From Brevibacterium zhoupengii (lineage in GTDB: Bacteria; Actinomycetota; Actinomycetes; Actinomycetales; Brevibacteriaceae): a stretch of 64,000 nt of DNA. The notes beneath the pieces are model-generated. The model did not search any database and was not told where the DNA came from. It saw only the letters and a list, made by a program, of their open reading frames with translations. The DNA lies in the NCBI RefSeq assembly GCF_021117425.1, contig NZ_CP088298.1, forward strand, positions 372,001 to 436,000, given 5' to 3'. Positions 42,725 to 51,174 of the stretch are shown here, piece after piece (within the stretch, counting starts at the first letter, position 1; each line of letters opens with the position of its first letter). Position numbers and translations under genes: made by a program.

Positions 42725-43750
42725 ATGCACTTCACAAAAGCGTTCAAAGAGCGCGAGGATCTGATTACAGACCTGGCTGAAGCTGGGCTGAAGATTCCGA
42801 ATCACGCACGCGCCCTCGGTTTCCTTACTCGGGTGGGCTACCACCGGTCTGGAGGATACCGCTACGTGTTCCGTGAGCTGCTGCCGGCCGACCAGATCAA
42901 TGCCGCAATGCGCGAATACCGAGCTGCCACGTACATGGCAGGGGCGAGCATGGACCATGTCATGACTCTTGAATCGTTCGATATGAAATTGGCCCGCATC
43001 TGCATAGACGGGACTTTGGACTTCGAAATTCGCTTGCGGGCTTCGATTGCGCACGCCTTGGCCAGGTTGGATCCGGCTGCGCACTTAGACCAAAACTGCC
43101 TCGACACCGCGAAGTGCAATACGCTGATCCTCAGGAGCCAGCCACCTCAGACCAAATTCCAGGCCTGGGAACGCACCGTCAACAGAGCTATAAGAAGCGC
43201 GAAGCCGGAAGAGGACTTTGTTGCTCATCACCTAGCGAAATATCCCTCTCAACCATTACCGGTCTGGGCCGTAACCGAGCTTCTCAGTTTCGGGAGCTTG
43301 CCGTATCTTTTCGAACTGATGAAGTCCGCTGATGCCCGGGCTGTGGCCAATGATTTTGGCTTCATGCATCCCGCCCCGTTCGGGAAAGTCATCCGGGCAG
43401 TCGCCGATTTACGCAACTACTGCGCCCATGGCTCGCGGCTTTTCAACCGACACTTCAAGCGCGCGCAGTCGATCGCGCCCAGACACACAGTCGGCCCATT
43501 GCTGGACCACGTCTCAACCCCTGGATATTCTCGCACTTCAACCGAGAGCAAGCGGCTCTATATAAATGCCGCCGTCTTGGCCTTCATGCTTAGGTCACAT
43601 TCTGAACCGAGTGATTGGCCTGCCAGGTTTCGAGATCACATCCTGTCCTTCAGCCTCCCGCTAATCACACCCGATGGACATCATGTAGTCACGCCGGAGT
43701 TGGACATGGGCTTCCCTGCGAGTTGGAACACCAAGCTCCTGTGGCAGTAA
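42725..43750 (+). CDS. Abi_2/AbiF-like HEPN abortive-infection protein
   Basis: A 341-residue protein of the Abi_2 (AbiD/AbiF) family, HEPN-type RNases or toxins of phage-defence systems. The family end motif LRNYCAHGSRLFNR is at residues 229-242 and provides an RX4H HEPN site (R230, H235). A second R-x4-H (R105, H110) occurs in EIRLRASIAHALAR. The N-terminal LGFLTRVGYHRSGGYRYVFRE is also typical. No good Shine-Dalgarno precedes the ATG; instead the upstream DNA encodes a three-tier hairpin RNA. AbiF-type proteins paired with a non-coding RNA have been proposed as ancestors of Cas13. Downstream is a converging DUF2891 gene. Confidence 0.85.
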   Translation: MHFTKAFKEREDLITDLAEAGLKIPNHARALGFLTRVGYHRSGGYRYVFRELLPADQINAAMREYRAATYMAGASMDHVMTLESFDMKLARICIDGTLDFEIRLRASIAHALARLDPAAHLDQNCLDTAKCNTLILRSQPPQTKFQAWERTVNRAIRSAKPEEDFVAHHLAKYPSQPLPVWAVTELLSFGSLPYLFELMKSADARAVANDFGFMHPAPFGKVIRAVADLRNYCAHGSRLFNRHFKRAQSIAPRHTVGPLLDHVSTPGYSRTSTESKRLYINAAVLAFMLRSHSEPSDWPARFRDHILSFSLPLITPDGHHVVTPELDMGFPASWNTKLLWQ

Positions 43751-43851
43751 CTTCTGGACGATAGTCGACCACCAGGTTTGGGTAGAGAGCTGACACATAC
43801 ACGCCCCCGGTCCTTTTGCGGTTCGCAAGTCACCTGCCGTACCCACCAATC

Positions 43852-44892
43852 TCACCCCTTCCTGAGTTCCAGAGCTTCCCAAGCGAACGTCGCCACCCAA
43901 TGCGAGGCCATGTACTCATCGGACACGGCAGCCTCGAGTCCCGTCGCCATGAGGTCATCGACTCTGGTGAGGAAGCCCCTGGTGCGGTCAGCGCGGTCCA
44001 GATTGCCTGAGTCCTCGGCGATCTGCAGGAGTCGTGGGGCCAGGCGCATGATCGAGGCTGCAACGGAGAGCCCGAGACCATAGAGGTGGCTCTGGTATCC
44101 GTCCGTGGGATCGAGGACCTCGATTGGTTTGAGTGCAGGCGATTCCGGCGTCAGTTCCGAGAGGAAGTCCGGCAGCCACACGGCGAGCTCGTCGGCGGTG
44201 AGGATCTCGGCCATGAGGTCGGCCTCGGACAGGCCGGGGGAGAGGAAGTCGTGGCCGCTGCGCTCCTGGCTGAAGTTCCAGGCGTGATCATCGGCGAAGC
44301 AGCGCCGAGCGGCACCAGCGATGGCATCGACGACATCATGTCGGCCGAAGTCTCGTGCGCCGAGCAGAATGCGGCGCAGACCGAACGCGGTGTTCGGGTG
44401 GATTCCATGGCGGACGGGTTCGGGCATGTGCGGAAGCCATGCCACGGTCAGGTCGAAGACCGTCTGGGCGAGCACCTCGGCGCCGGGAGCCAAATCCCGC
44501 AGTCGCGGTTCATCGTTGGCCCGAAGTGCACGTACGAGCTCGACGGCCCAGGCCCAGCCATAGGGACGTTCCCAGGTCGGATGCTCGCGGAGGAACATCG
44601 CTTCGGCGGTGAGATTCTCCGAGCTGAGATGGGAGGTGAGGACTATGATGGCCTCGTCACGCCACGGAGCTGTCTGGGCGGTCTCGGTGCTCAGCAGGGT
44701 TACGAGCAGGTAGTGCATGTGCACGCTGGAGTGCCAGTCGAAGGAGTTCGCGAACGCCGGATTCTTCTCCCGCGGTTCGACGACGTCGGCGGCAGATGAA
44801 GCGACGTGGTGGGCGGCGTACGGATATTCACGGGTGATGTTGCTCAGGGCCACCTCGGCGAAAGGTGTGATGAACTTGGCAGACTGTGGCAT
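43852..44892 (-). CDS. DUF2891 family protein
   Basis: A 346-residue soluble protein of the DUF2891 family, identified by the N-terminal REYPYAAHH, the FDWHSSVHMHYLLV block and ERPYGWAWAVEL. Helical, likely cytoplasmic, function unknown. The C-terminal half contains HPNTAFGLRRIL and YGLGLSVAASIMRLAP. The start at minus 44892 is ATG, but no strong ribosome binding site was noted. It is convergent with the Abi gene and divergent from the CHY zinc-finger gene. Confidence 0.85.
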   Translation of the reverse strand: MPQSAKFITPFAEVALSNITREYPYAAHHVASSAADVVEPREKNPAFANSFDWHSSVHMHYLLVTLLSTETAQTAPWRDEAIIVLTSHLSSENLTAEAMFLREHPTWERPYGWAWAVELVRALRANDEPRLRDLAPGAEVLAQTVFDLTVAWLPHMPEPVRHGIHPNTAFGLRRILLGARDFGRHDVVDAIAGAARRCFADDHAWNFSQERSGHDFLSPGLSEADLMAEILTADELAVWLPDFLSELTPESPALKPIEVLDPTDGYQSHLYGLGLSVAASIMRLAPRLLQIAEDSGNLDRADRTRGFLTRVDDLMATGLEAAVSDEYMASHWVATFAWEALELRKG

Positions 44893-44992
44893 GGATCCTC
44901 ATCGGTTCGGGGATTTCACTCTACTCGGACGAGTCGCGTCGGCAATTAGAGTGAGAACTGGCAGCAGTTCAGCAAGGGAAGGTAGGTGCGGG

Positions 44993-45316
44993 GTGTCTCG
45001 GTCACCTCAGGTCTATGGCAAGACCTTTGATGAGCACACGCGGTGTGAGCACTATGCGACCGAGCTCGACATCATCGCCATTCGCTTCGCGTGCTGCGAC
45101 CGGTACTATCCATGCCACCTCTGCCATGGCGAGACCGCCGACCACCCGGCGCAGCAATGGCCGCGTGATAAGTGGGATCAGGCTGCCATCCTGTGCGGAA
45201 TGTGCTGGGCAGAGCTGACGATTGACACGTACCGGGGTACCGACGCGTGTCCCGAGTGTGCGGCGGCGTTAAACCCTCGGTGCGCGGCGCATTCGAGCTA
45301 CTACTTCGAGGGCTGA
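44993..45316 (+). CDS. CHY-type zinc-finger protein
   Basis: A 107-residue CHY zinc-finger protein: the Cys/His array runs CEHY, FACCDRYYPCHLCH, HPAQQWPRDKWDQAAILCGMCW and CPECAAALNPRCAAHSSYYFEG (given in pieces), enough for several zinc sites. GTG 44993 follows gggaagg; the open frame extends upstream inside the minus-strand DUF2891 gene but is a shadow there. Bacterial members are of unknown function, possibly in protein or redox control. Confidence 0.85.
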   Translation: MSRSPQVYGKTFDEHTRCEHYATELDIIAIRFACCDRYYPCHLCHGETADHPAQQWPRDKWDQAAILCGMCWAELTIDTYRGTDACPECAAALNPRCAAHSSYYFEG

Positions 45317-45441
45317 CTCAAGGCGACCGCAACGGCGAAGGAGTGGTCGCAAGTCGGTTCGGCGCGGTGGGCCTCAAATTCACTGTCGTGGCTCTGAAGA
45401 ACGGCCGAACAGGCAACACGACTTTGGTAGTCTGGCGAACT

Positions 45442-45819
45442 ATGGACCTGGCTTTTCTCTTTGGGACTGTGACGGGGATCGTGACGCCGATGTTGTGTTG
45501 CCTCGTCGGTCTTGCGCTGTTTGCTTGGCGCGGACGCGGCAGAACCCGATTGCTTGGAATCATCGGCACCGCACTGCTGTTGTTCTGTCAGCTCTTCGAA
45601 TTGGCCTGGATGCCCTTCGGCTTGTCGCTGGGCCTGGCCACCGGCATCCCGGCTGTTCAGTGGGTCGTCCTGACACTGGGTGTGGTGCTTCAAGCTGGGG
45701 GTCTTGTCCTCATCGGGTTGGCATTTGTGACTAAGCCAAGCGGTGTCCCCGCTACTCAGTCTCCTCGGGCCGACGGCTCCGTACGTCTTGGCCCTGGTCC
45801 GGAGGGAGTCGCGCCATGA
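45442..45819 (+). CDS. Small membrane protein, four predicted helices
   Basis: A 125-residue membrane protein with about three or four hydrophobic helices (residues 3-26, 36-56, 62-80 and 84-98), and a proline/glycine-rich tail. ATG 45442 is preferred because hydrophobicity begins there; the ribosome binding site is weak. It overlaps the next membrane-protein gene by ATGA. No family recognised. Confidence 0.65.
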   Translation: MDLAFLFGTVTGIVTPMLCCLVGLALFAWRGRGRTRLLGIIGTALLLFCQLFELAWMPFGLSLGLATGIPAVQWVVLTLGVVLQAGGLVLIGLAFVTKPSGVPATQSPRADGSVRLGPGPEGVAP

Positions 45820-46148
45820 TGCCTTCCACAATGTCTGGTCCGGCAGGAATCGTGGTCACGGTCCTCGCCGCCGTCGTTGTCGCCATAATGGCGATCATCC
45901 ACCGCCGAGGTGGTGCCCGAGTCGCCGGCATCATCGGCGTTGTCCTCGTCATCGGAGGAATCCTCGCACCGCACGCCATCGACCTCTTCGGAATCGGTCG
46001 AGTCGGAATATCCACCGAGGCCGTCCCCAAATTCATCGTCGGAGCTGAACCCGGAGTGCTCACGGGTGGAGGGATTATTCTGATCTGTATCGCCGCGCTC
46101 AGCTGGCGAACTGTTCCCAAAACTCCTCGACCATCACGGTCTGAGTGA
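45816..46148 (+). CDS. Small membrane protein, coupled to the preceding gene
   Basis: A 110-residue protein with three hydrophobic helices (about residues 9-28, 36-55 and 80-95) and a basic C-terminus. The ATGA overlap with the preceding gene means the two are translationally coupled and may form one membrane complex. No family recognised. Confidence 0.65.
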   Translation: MMPSTMSGPAGIVVTVLAAVVVAIMAIIHRRGGARVAGIIGVVLVIGGILAPHAIDLFGIGRVGISTEAVPKFIVGAEPGVLTGGGIILICIAALSWRTVPKTPRPSRSE

Positions 46149-46181
46149 ACGAGACTATGGACTGCTTCTCGAAAGGCAACG

Positions 46182-46931
46182 ATGCCAAACGATGACAGGC
46201 GCCCGGCTGGGGCTCCATTCTGGGTCGAATCCTTCCAACCGGACCCCCACGCCGCGGCTGAATTCTATGCAGCGTTGCTCGGCTGGAGTTTCGACAATGC
46301 TCCGGGTGTATCCGATGGTGCTGAGCCACTCCTTGCGCTCGCCGGCGGAAAGAGAGTCGCGAGCATTCGCCAGTCACCCGACGGGGTTCCTCCGACCTGG
46401 CTGATGCACATTCGAGTCGAGAACCTTGCGCGGGCACTCGCCGAGGTGGACGCGGTCGGCGGCAGCAGCCTGATGTCCCCGTCCGACTGGGACTCGACCA
46501 GCCGAATGAGCATCGTTGCCGATTCCACGGGTGTGCCCTTCTGCATTCGTGAGGCAGACAGCGATGGCGGAGTCGAAGCCTCCGGCGCGGCGGGTGCGTG
46601 GGCGATGTCCTCACTGCACAGTTCTGATGTCCAAGCGGCGCAGGACTTCTACGGGTGGGTCTTCGGCTGGGAGCTACGACCTGTTCCGGATACGCTCTTC
46701 TCTGCCTGGTCTTTGGCGGATCAGCCAGTCGGTCTCCTCATCGATGCTGGCGACACCCCGCAGCATTGGAGCCTCAATTTCGCGGTCGCAGACGCGGATA
46801 CAACTGCCCGAAGCGCGGCTGAACTCGGTGGAACAGTGCTGCTTGACCCATTCGACACCGACCAGCACCGCAACACTGTCATCGCGGACCCCGCTGGTGC
46901 CGTCATCGCATGCAGTTCGTTGCGAGCCTAA
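46182..46931 (+). CDS. Double VOC (glyoxalase/bleomycin-resistance fold) protein
   Basis: A 249-residue protein with two VOC domains in tandem (about residues 10-122 and 135-248), each beginning with the usual F-W-E or SLHSSD strand and DPHAAAEFYAALLGW / DVQAAQDFYGWVFGW helix. VOC proteins bind divalent metals and act as dioxygenases, isomerases or resistance proteins; metal ligands are not obvious here, so it may be a binding protein. The start at 46182 has a weak ribosome binding site. Confidence 0.85.
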   Translation: MPNDDRRPAGAPFWVESFQPDPHAAAEFYAALLGWSFDNAPGVSDGAEPLLALAGGKRVASIRQSPDGVPPTWLMHIRVENLARALAEVDAVGGSSLMSPSDWDSTSRMSIVADSTGVPFCIREADSDGGVEASGAAGAWAMSSLHSSDVQAAQDFYGWVFGWELRPVPDTLFSAWSLADQPVGLLIDAGDTPQHWSLNFAVADADTTARSAAELGGTVLLDPFDTDQHRNTVIADPAGAVIACSSLRA

Positions 46932-46949
46932 GCTTTCGATCTGGCAATC

Positions 46950-46982
46950 AATATTTACTTTAGGCAAACTGAAGTAAATATT
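46950..46982. terminator. Inverted repeat after the VOC gene
   Basis: Arms aatatttactt (46950-46960) and aagtaaatatt (46972-46982) with an 11-base spacer begin 18 bases after the VOC stop. It could be a terminator for that gene or an operator; the A/T-rich stem is unusual in this genome. Confidence 0.45.
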
Positions 46983-47000
46983 CTCGAGCGTAATGTGACT

Positions 47001-47120
47001 TTAGCTCTGGCTGCCTTCGTCCTTGCTGCTGCGATCGAAGAGGACGATAAACGTTGCACCAGCGAGCACCAGCCCGGAGGCAATGATCGCGAAGATATGC
47101 TCTGGTGCTGTCGATAGCGT
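47001..47120 (-). pseudogene. C-terminal remnant of a membrane protein
   Basis: On the minus strand an open frame without a start ends at tta 47001-47003 and reads TAPEHIFAIIASGLVLAGAT followed by FIVLFDRSSKDEGSQS: a clean single membrane helix with a charged tail. No ATG or GTG lies in frame upstream before a stop. It looks like the last 35-40 residues of a lost gene, cut by arrival of the toxin-antitoxin unit. Short, so confidence is limited. Confidence 0.4.
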
Positions 47121-47131
47121 CGCGCTATATT
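47114..47131 (+). promoter_or_regulatory. Leaderless promoter with overlapping operator, XRE-MNT gene
   Basis: Perfect inverted repeat atagcg-tcg-cgctat (47114-47128) overlaps a -10 box TATATT (47126-47131). The ATG at 47138 falls at the expected transcription start six bases after the box, and no properly spaced Shine-Dalgarno exists. This fits a leaderless mRNA repressed by the gene's own HTH domain. Confidence 0.6.
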
Positions 47132-47137
47132 TGAGGT

Positions 47138-47608
47138 ATGGGACGGTTCCATGCAGAGAATCCGAGCGAACTCATTCGCGAAGCACGCCTTGACGCTGGC
47201 CTGACGCAGGCAGAGCTGGCGAGGCGCGCTGGATTGCGCCAACCAAGTCTGGCGCAGATGGAATCTGGGACGAGAAACGTCTCTGAGGAGATGCTCGATC
47301 GAGTTCTCGAAGCGGCCGACTATCGACCGTCGCTCGCCTTGGAACGCAATTTCAACGCAGTCAGAAAAGCCGCATCTCGGCGTGGCCTGCGCAATGTGAG
47401 GGTATTCGGCTCTGTGGCGCGCGGCGAGGACAACTTCAACAGCGACATTGACCTTCTTGTCACCCCTGACAAAGGGACTACTCTGTTTGATCTTGCCCTA
47501 TTCGGTGAGGACGTCCGGACGATCACCGGATTCACGACCGATGTCATTGTTGACGACGGCCCCTTCCCTTCAGGGTGGCAGGCGCTGCGCGAGGCGGTTC
47601 CTGTATGA
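47138..47608 (+). CDS. XRE HTH - minimal nucleotidyltransferase fusion (MntA-like antitoxin)
   Basis: A 156-residue two-domain protein. An XRE-type HTH occupies residues about 11-65 (LIREARLDAGLTQAELARRAGLRQPSLAQM in pieces) and a minimal nucleotidyltransferase (MNT) residues about 70-156. The MNT active site is complete: GSVARGE (91-97), D103 and D105, and a third acidic residue D135. In MNT-HEPN (type VII) modules the nucleotidyltransferase neutralises its HEPN partner by adding AMP. The extra HTH suggests it also represses its promoter. The HEPN gene follows with an ATGA overlap. Confidence 0.88.
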   Translation: MGRFHAENPSELIREARLDAGLTQAELARRAGLRQPSLAQMESGTRNVSEEMLDRVLEAADYRPSLALERNFNAVRKAASRRGLRNVRVFGSVARGEDNFNSDIDLLVTPDKGTTLFDLALFGEDVRTITGFTTDVIVDDGPFPSGWQALREAVPV

Positions 47609-48000
47609 CTTCATCGGACCAGCCTGGTGTTCCGTTCGTCAGGAAGCCACGTCAGACAGCGTCCAGTTCGGTCGATCACGATGAGGAGAACATTCGCACA
47701 GAGCTGTCACGCATTCTGTTGCGCTCGAAGTCTGTGGCCACCAGCCGACGTGATGAGTTCGCCGACGGATCTGTTGCCTATGATGTCGCGAGCATGGTGA
47801 TTATCAGGTTGGCTTCACTGACCGAACGATCTGAATTCTCGCCCTGGGCAGAGTTGCTTTCAGCGGAGGAGATCGCTGCAATTCGCGCAACTCGCAATAT
47901 CGCCGCTCACGCCGGGTACGCGGTGATGAATGATGATCGTTTCTGGGAGGCCATCACGGTGAGTGTGCCAGAAATTATCGAGCGACTGCTCAAGAGCTGA
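47605..48000 (+). CDS. HEPN-domain toxin (HepT-like)
   Basis: A 131-residue HEPN protein coupled to the upstream XRE-MNT gene by the ATGA overlap at 47605-47608. Two helices surround the active-site motif R97-N-I-A-A-H102 (RX4H), and a tyrosine follows at 105. In classical HepT the AMP-accepting tyrosine is at H+2 (RX4HXY); here it is at H+3, so either spacing is relaxed or another residue is modified. The first ~25 residues are polar and probably disordered. Probable RNase toxin of a type VII-like pair; function not tested. Confidence 0.82.
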   Translation: MTSSDQPGVPFVRKPRQTASSSVDHDEENIRTELSRILLRSKSVATSRRDEFADGSVAYDVASMVIIRLASLTERSEFSPWAELLSAEEIAAIRATRNIAAHAGYAVMNDDRFWEAITVSVPEIIERLLKS

Positions 48001-48027
48001 GTTCAGTCCACCAACGAGTACCTGCGG

Positions 48028-51000
48028 CTACCCCTCGAGCAACCCCCGAATGTCCTCGGCCGTCACCGTCTGGCTGAATGCCTGACCGTTGGGGCCGCGT
48101 CCCTCGAATGCTCCGCCGTCGGTCATGAGAGAGTCGAAGAGCTCGGCTTTCTTCTTCTGCAGGGCCAGGACCTTCTCCTCGATCGTGCCTTCGGCGACAT
48201 AGCGATAGACCATGACGTTCTTCGTCTGCCCGATCCGGTGCGCTCGGTCGATCGCCTGATTCTCCGTCGCCGGGTTCCACCACGGATCCATGAGGAAGAC
48301 GTAGTCGGCCTCGGTGAGGTTGAGGCCGAACCCGCCGGCCTTGAGGCTGATGAGGAACACCGGAGCCGCACCGGATCGGAACTCCTCGACGACCTGGCCG
48401 CGATTGCGAGTCGAGCCGTCGAGGATGACGTAGGGGACACCTCGGCGATCGAGGTCCTCGGCCACCTTGTCGAGGAAAGAAGTGAACTGGCTGAACACGA
48501 TTGAGCGGTGGCCCTCGGCGACGACATCCTCGAGGCGTTCCATGAGGGCGGCGAGCTTGGACGAGGGCACGCCTTCGTGTTCGACGTCGACGATGCGCGG
48601 GTCCAGGGCGATCATGCGCAGCAGGGTCAGTGAGCGGAAGACGATGAAGCGCTGCTTGTCATACTCGCTGTCGATGAAGCCGAGGATCTTCTTCCGCTCC
48701 TTCTGCAGCACCCGATCGTAGAGTTGGCGGTGCGCAGTGTTGAGCTCGACATTGATGACCTGCTCCTGCTTCTCCGGCAGATCGGCGGCGACGAGATCCT
48801 TCGTGCGGCGCAGTATGAAGGGCCTGATCCGCTTCTGCAGCCGTCCCATTCGTCCCGGATCCTCACCGCCTTCGATGGGCCGCACGTATTCCTTCTCGAA
48901 TTGATGCGCGCTGGGGAAGAGTCCAGGTGCGGTGATGGAGAACAGCGACCACACATCGCGCAGAGAATTCTCCATCGGAGTGCCCGTCAGAGCCAGCCGG
49001 AAGGGTGCGTTGACCGATTTCGCAGCCATGTGGACCTGGGAAGAGCTGTTCTTCACGAACTGTGCCTCATCGAGAATGAAGCCGGCCCAGTCCAGGCGGG
49101 AGATCGGGTCCTCGTCCAGGCGCAGCATTGCATAGGACATAACGATGACATCGGCACCGGCGACCACCTCGGCGAGGGGCTTCTGCCTCTTCTTCGTCGA
49201 CTCGGAAACAACACGAACGTCGAGGTCAGGGGTGAACTTTGCGGCCTCCTTCGCCCAGTTGTCCACCACCGAGGTGGGGGCGACGACGAGGAACGGAAGC
49301 TCTGACTTTGCATGAGCGATGAGTGCCAGGGTCTGCAGGGTCTTGCCTAGGCCCATGTCGTCGGCGAGGATTCCGCCGAGGTGGCACTTGTACAGCAGAG
49401 CCAGCCACCGGAATCCCTGCACCTGGTAGGGCCGCATGGTGACGCCGTTCAGACGAGGGACTTCGACGGTGGGCAGGTGGTCGAGGTCGAGGTCGAGCAG
49501 AGCCTGTGCGGATTCTTGCCACGACTGGGCCGGCTGGGACTCATCGGCGAGCTCTTCGAACTCCGACCACAGGCCCACATGCAGGCGCGTGATCTTGGGC
49601 GACTCGGGCTCCCACTCGGGGATGAGATCGGCCTCGGCCAGGAGCGCCTTGAGCTTGTCGAAGGCGGGTTTGTTCAGCGATAGGAACGTGTGATCGACGA
49701 GCTTGATCTTCTTCGTCCCCGATGCCAGGGCTTTGTAGAGCTTGACGAAGGGGATCGGCTTGCCGTCGATGGTGATCTGGAAGCCGAGGTCGAACCAATC
49801 GTTCTTCTCCGACTCGACCGAGGTGATCGTGATGTTCGGTTCCCCGCCGAGCTCGCGGTAGGGCTGCTTCTTCCCGCGCGTGATGACTTTGACGTGCTCG
49901 ATCTCCTCGAGCCCGGGCAGGACATTGACGACGAAGTCCGCGGTGTCGACGTCGGAGAGCTCCATGTCTCGGGGGTGACCGGGCGGTTGAGTCTCAGCGA
50001 GAACGGACGCGACTTGGTCTAGCACGGCGCCTTCATGCTCTAGGTCGCGGTTGTCGCGTGGGTCCGGCGTCGGAGTGGTGCTGCGCGCGCCCGCTGTGGT
50101 GCGGATGGCGGAGGTCCCAAGCTCCGACAGGGGCACCACGGGCAGGGTCCGGCGCGGTCCCGAGTACTCCCAATACCACTGCAGGCTCAGGTGGTCCTTC
50201 GCACCGTAGACCATGAAGAGGACCAGCCGCGGCTGGCTGAACTGGGGGAACTTCACCGTCTCGTCGGTGCTGACGACCTCGGCGGAGGTACGCAGCAGCG
50301 GGTAGTACTCCTCGAAGAATTCCTCGGATTCGCTTGCCGGGATCGTGATCGGGCCGGGCGATTGGAATACTGAGAGTGCTGACTGTGCGGTCGGTTTGGC
50401 CGCCGGTGCCATGGCTACGGTGAAGCCCGTGCACAGATCGACGCCGAAGAACCCGTGCGTCCAGATGGGTTTGGTCAGACCCGGTGAGAATTCGCGTTCA
50501 TCGATCGTGACCTGTGGCTGCACTCGCAGCTGGTTCTTCACCCGGTTGACGTCGATGATCGCCTTCGCCTCACGACCGATGTGCACATCCATGCTCTGAT
50601 TGACGCCGACGAGTTCGATCCCAAGTTCGACGGCCTGAGCGAAAATGTCCCACAGCAGTGGAGTGTGAAAGTCGCCGAGGTTGTAGGGCGCACCATCGGG
50701 TGTGAAATCCGTTTTGTCCCGAGTCCGCAGACCCGAAAGTTGAGTGAACCACTCTTGGTGGCGAGGATCGACGTTGAACTGCCTGGCCATGCGGTCGATG
50801 GTGCGCCAGGTGAGGGATTTCTTCACCCAATTGCCGGATTCGCTGAGGATGAGCGGGCGGATCGCAAGGCTGGGATTGGAGCCGGGGGAGACCTCCTGCT
50901 TCTCCAGCACGACCGAGTGCTTCGGTTCGAACCATGTCCGGGCGATGACCTCGACGAGTTCGAATCCCAAGGCCACGGGCGTGTACTCCTGCGGGGCCAC

Positions 51001-51072
51001 CTCGGCGAGGGAGGCGAAGGCATCACGCCAACCGGCGGTGTGATGGGACGAAGCATGGTCATTGTCGGGCAC
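48028..51072 (-). CDS. SNF2/RapA-like DEAD-box helicase
   Basis: A 1014-residue SNF2-family ATPase. The N-terminal 540 residues hold a bacterial SNF2-associated region; the ATPase core starts near 545 with motif I DDMGLGKT (571-578), motif II DEAQ (668-671), motif III LTGTPMEN and motifs V/VI ending in ENQAIDRAHRIGQTKNV. Such proteins remodel nucleic-acid-protein complexes or act in repair or defence. Start is GTG minus 51072 with a modest ribosome binding site. It converges with the HEPN gene and is divergent from a small conserved gene across a palindrome. Confidence 0.93.
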   Translation of the reverse strand: MPDNDHASSHHTAGWRDAFASLAEVAPQEYTPVALGFELVEVIARTWFEPKHSVVLEKQEVSPGSNPSLAIRPLILSESGNWVKKSLTWRTIDRMARQFNVDPRHQEWFTQLSGLRTRDKTDFTPDGAPYNLGDFHTPLLWDIFAQAVELGIELVGVNQSMDVHIGREAKAIIDVNRVKNQLRVQPQVTIDEREFSPGLTKPIWTHGFFGVDLCTGFTVAMAPAAKPTAQSALSVFQSPGPITIPASESEEFFEEYYPLLRTSAEVVSTDETVKFPQFSQPRLVLFMVYGAKDHLSLQWYWEYSGPRRTLPVVPLSELGTSAIRTTAGARSTTPTPDPRDNRDLEHEGAVLDQVASVLAETQPPGHPRDMELSDVDTADFVVNVLPGLEEIEHVKVITRGKKQPYRELGGEPNITITSVESEKNDWFDLGFQITIDGKPIPFVKLYKALASGTKKIKLVDHTFLSLNKPAFDKLKALLAEADLIPEWEPESPKITRLHVGLWSEFEELADESQPAQSWQESAQALLDLDLDHLPTVEVPRLNGVTMRPYQVQGFRWLALLYKCHLGGILADDMGLGKTLQTLALIAHAKSELPFLVVAPTSVVDNWAKEAAKFTPDLDVRVVSESTKKRQKPLAEVVAGADVIVMSYAMLRLDEDPISRLDWAGFILDEAQFVKNSSSQVHMAAKSVNAPFRLALTGTPMENSLRDVWSLFSITAPGLFPSAHQFEKEYVRPIEGGEDPGRMGRLQKRIRPFILRRTKDLVAADLPEKQEQVINVELNTAHRQLYDRVLQKERKKILGFIDSEYDKQRFIVFRSLTLLRMIALDPRIVDVEHEGVPSSKLAALMERLEDVVAEGHRSIVFSQFTSFLDKVAEDLDRRGVPYVILDGSTRNRGQVVEEFRSGAAPVFLISLKAGGFGLNLTEADYVFLMDPWWNPATENQAIDRAHRIGQTKNVMVYRYVAEGTIEEKVLALQKKKAELFDSLMTDGGAFEGRGPNGQAFSQTVTAEDIRGLLEG

Positions 51073-51123
51073 CGTGCCATCTTCTCATTGAGGGCGGACA
51101 CATCGGTTCCCAGCACCCACCGA

Positions 51124-51145
51124 ACATCGCGTGGACACGCGATGT
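51124..51145. promoter_or_regulatory. Candidate operator between SNF2 helicase and small conserved gene
   Basis: Inverted repeat acatcgcgt-ggac-acgcgatgt (9-bp arms) lies in the 102-base divergent region, ending 29 bases before the TTG start at 51175. It may control one or both genes. Confidence 0.5.
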
Positions 51146-51174
51146 GGACACAGTCATCGAAGGAGAACAGACTG

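Noticed and set aside
46955..47242. 95-codon minus-strand frame
   Set aside because: It runs through the XRE-MNT start region in a different frame from the clear membrane remnant; composition is Ser/Ala/Arg-rich without structure.
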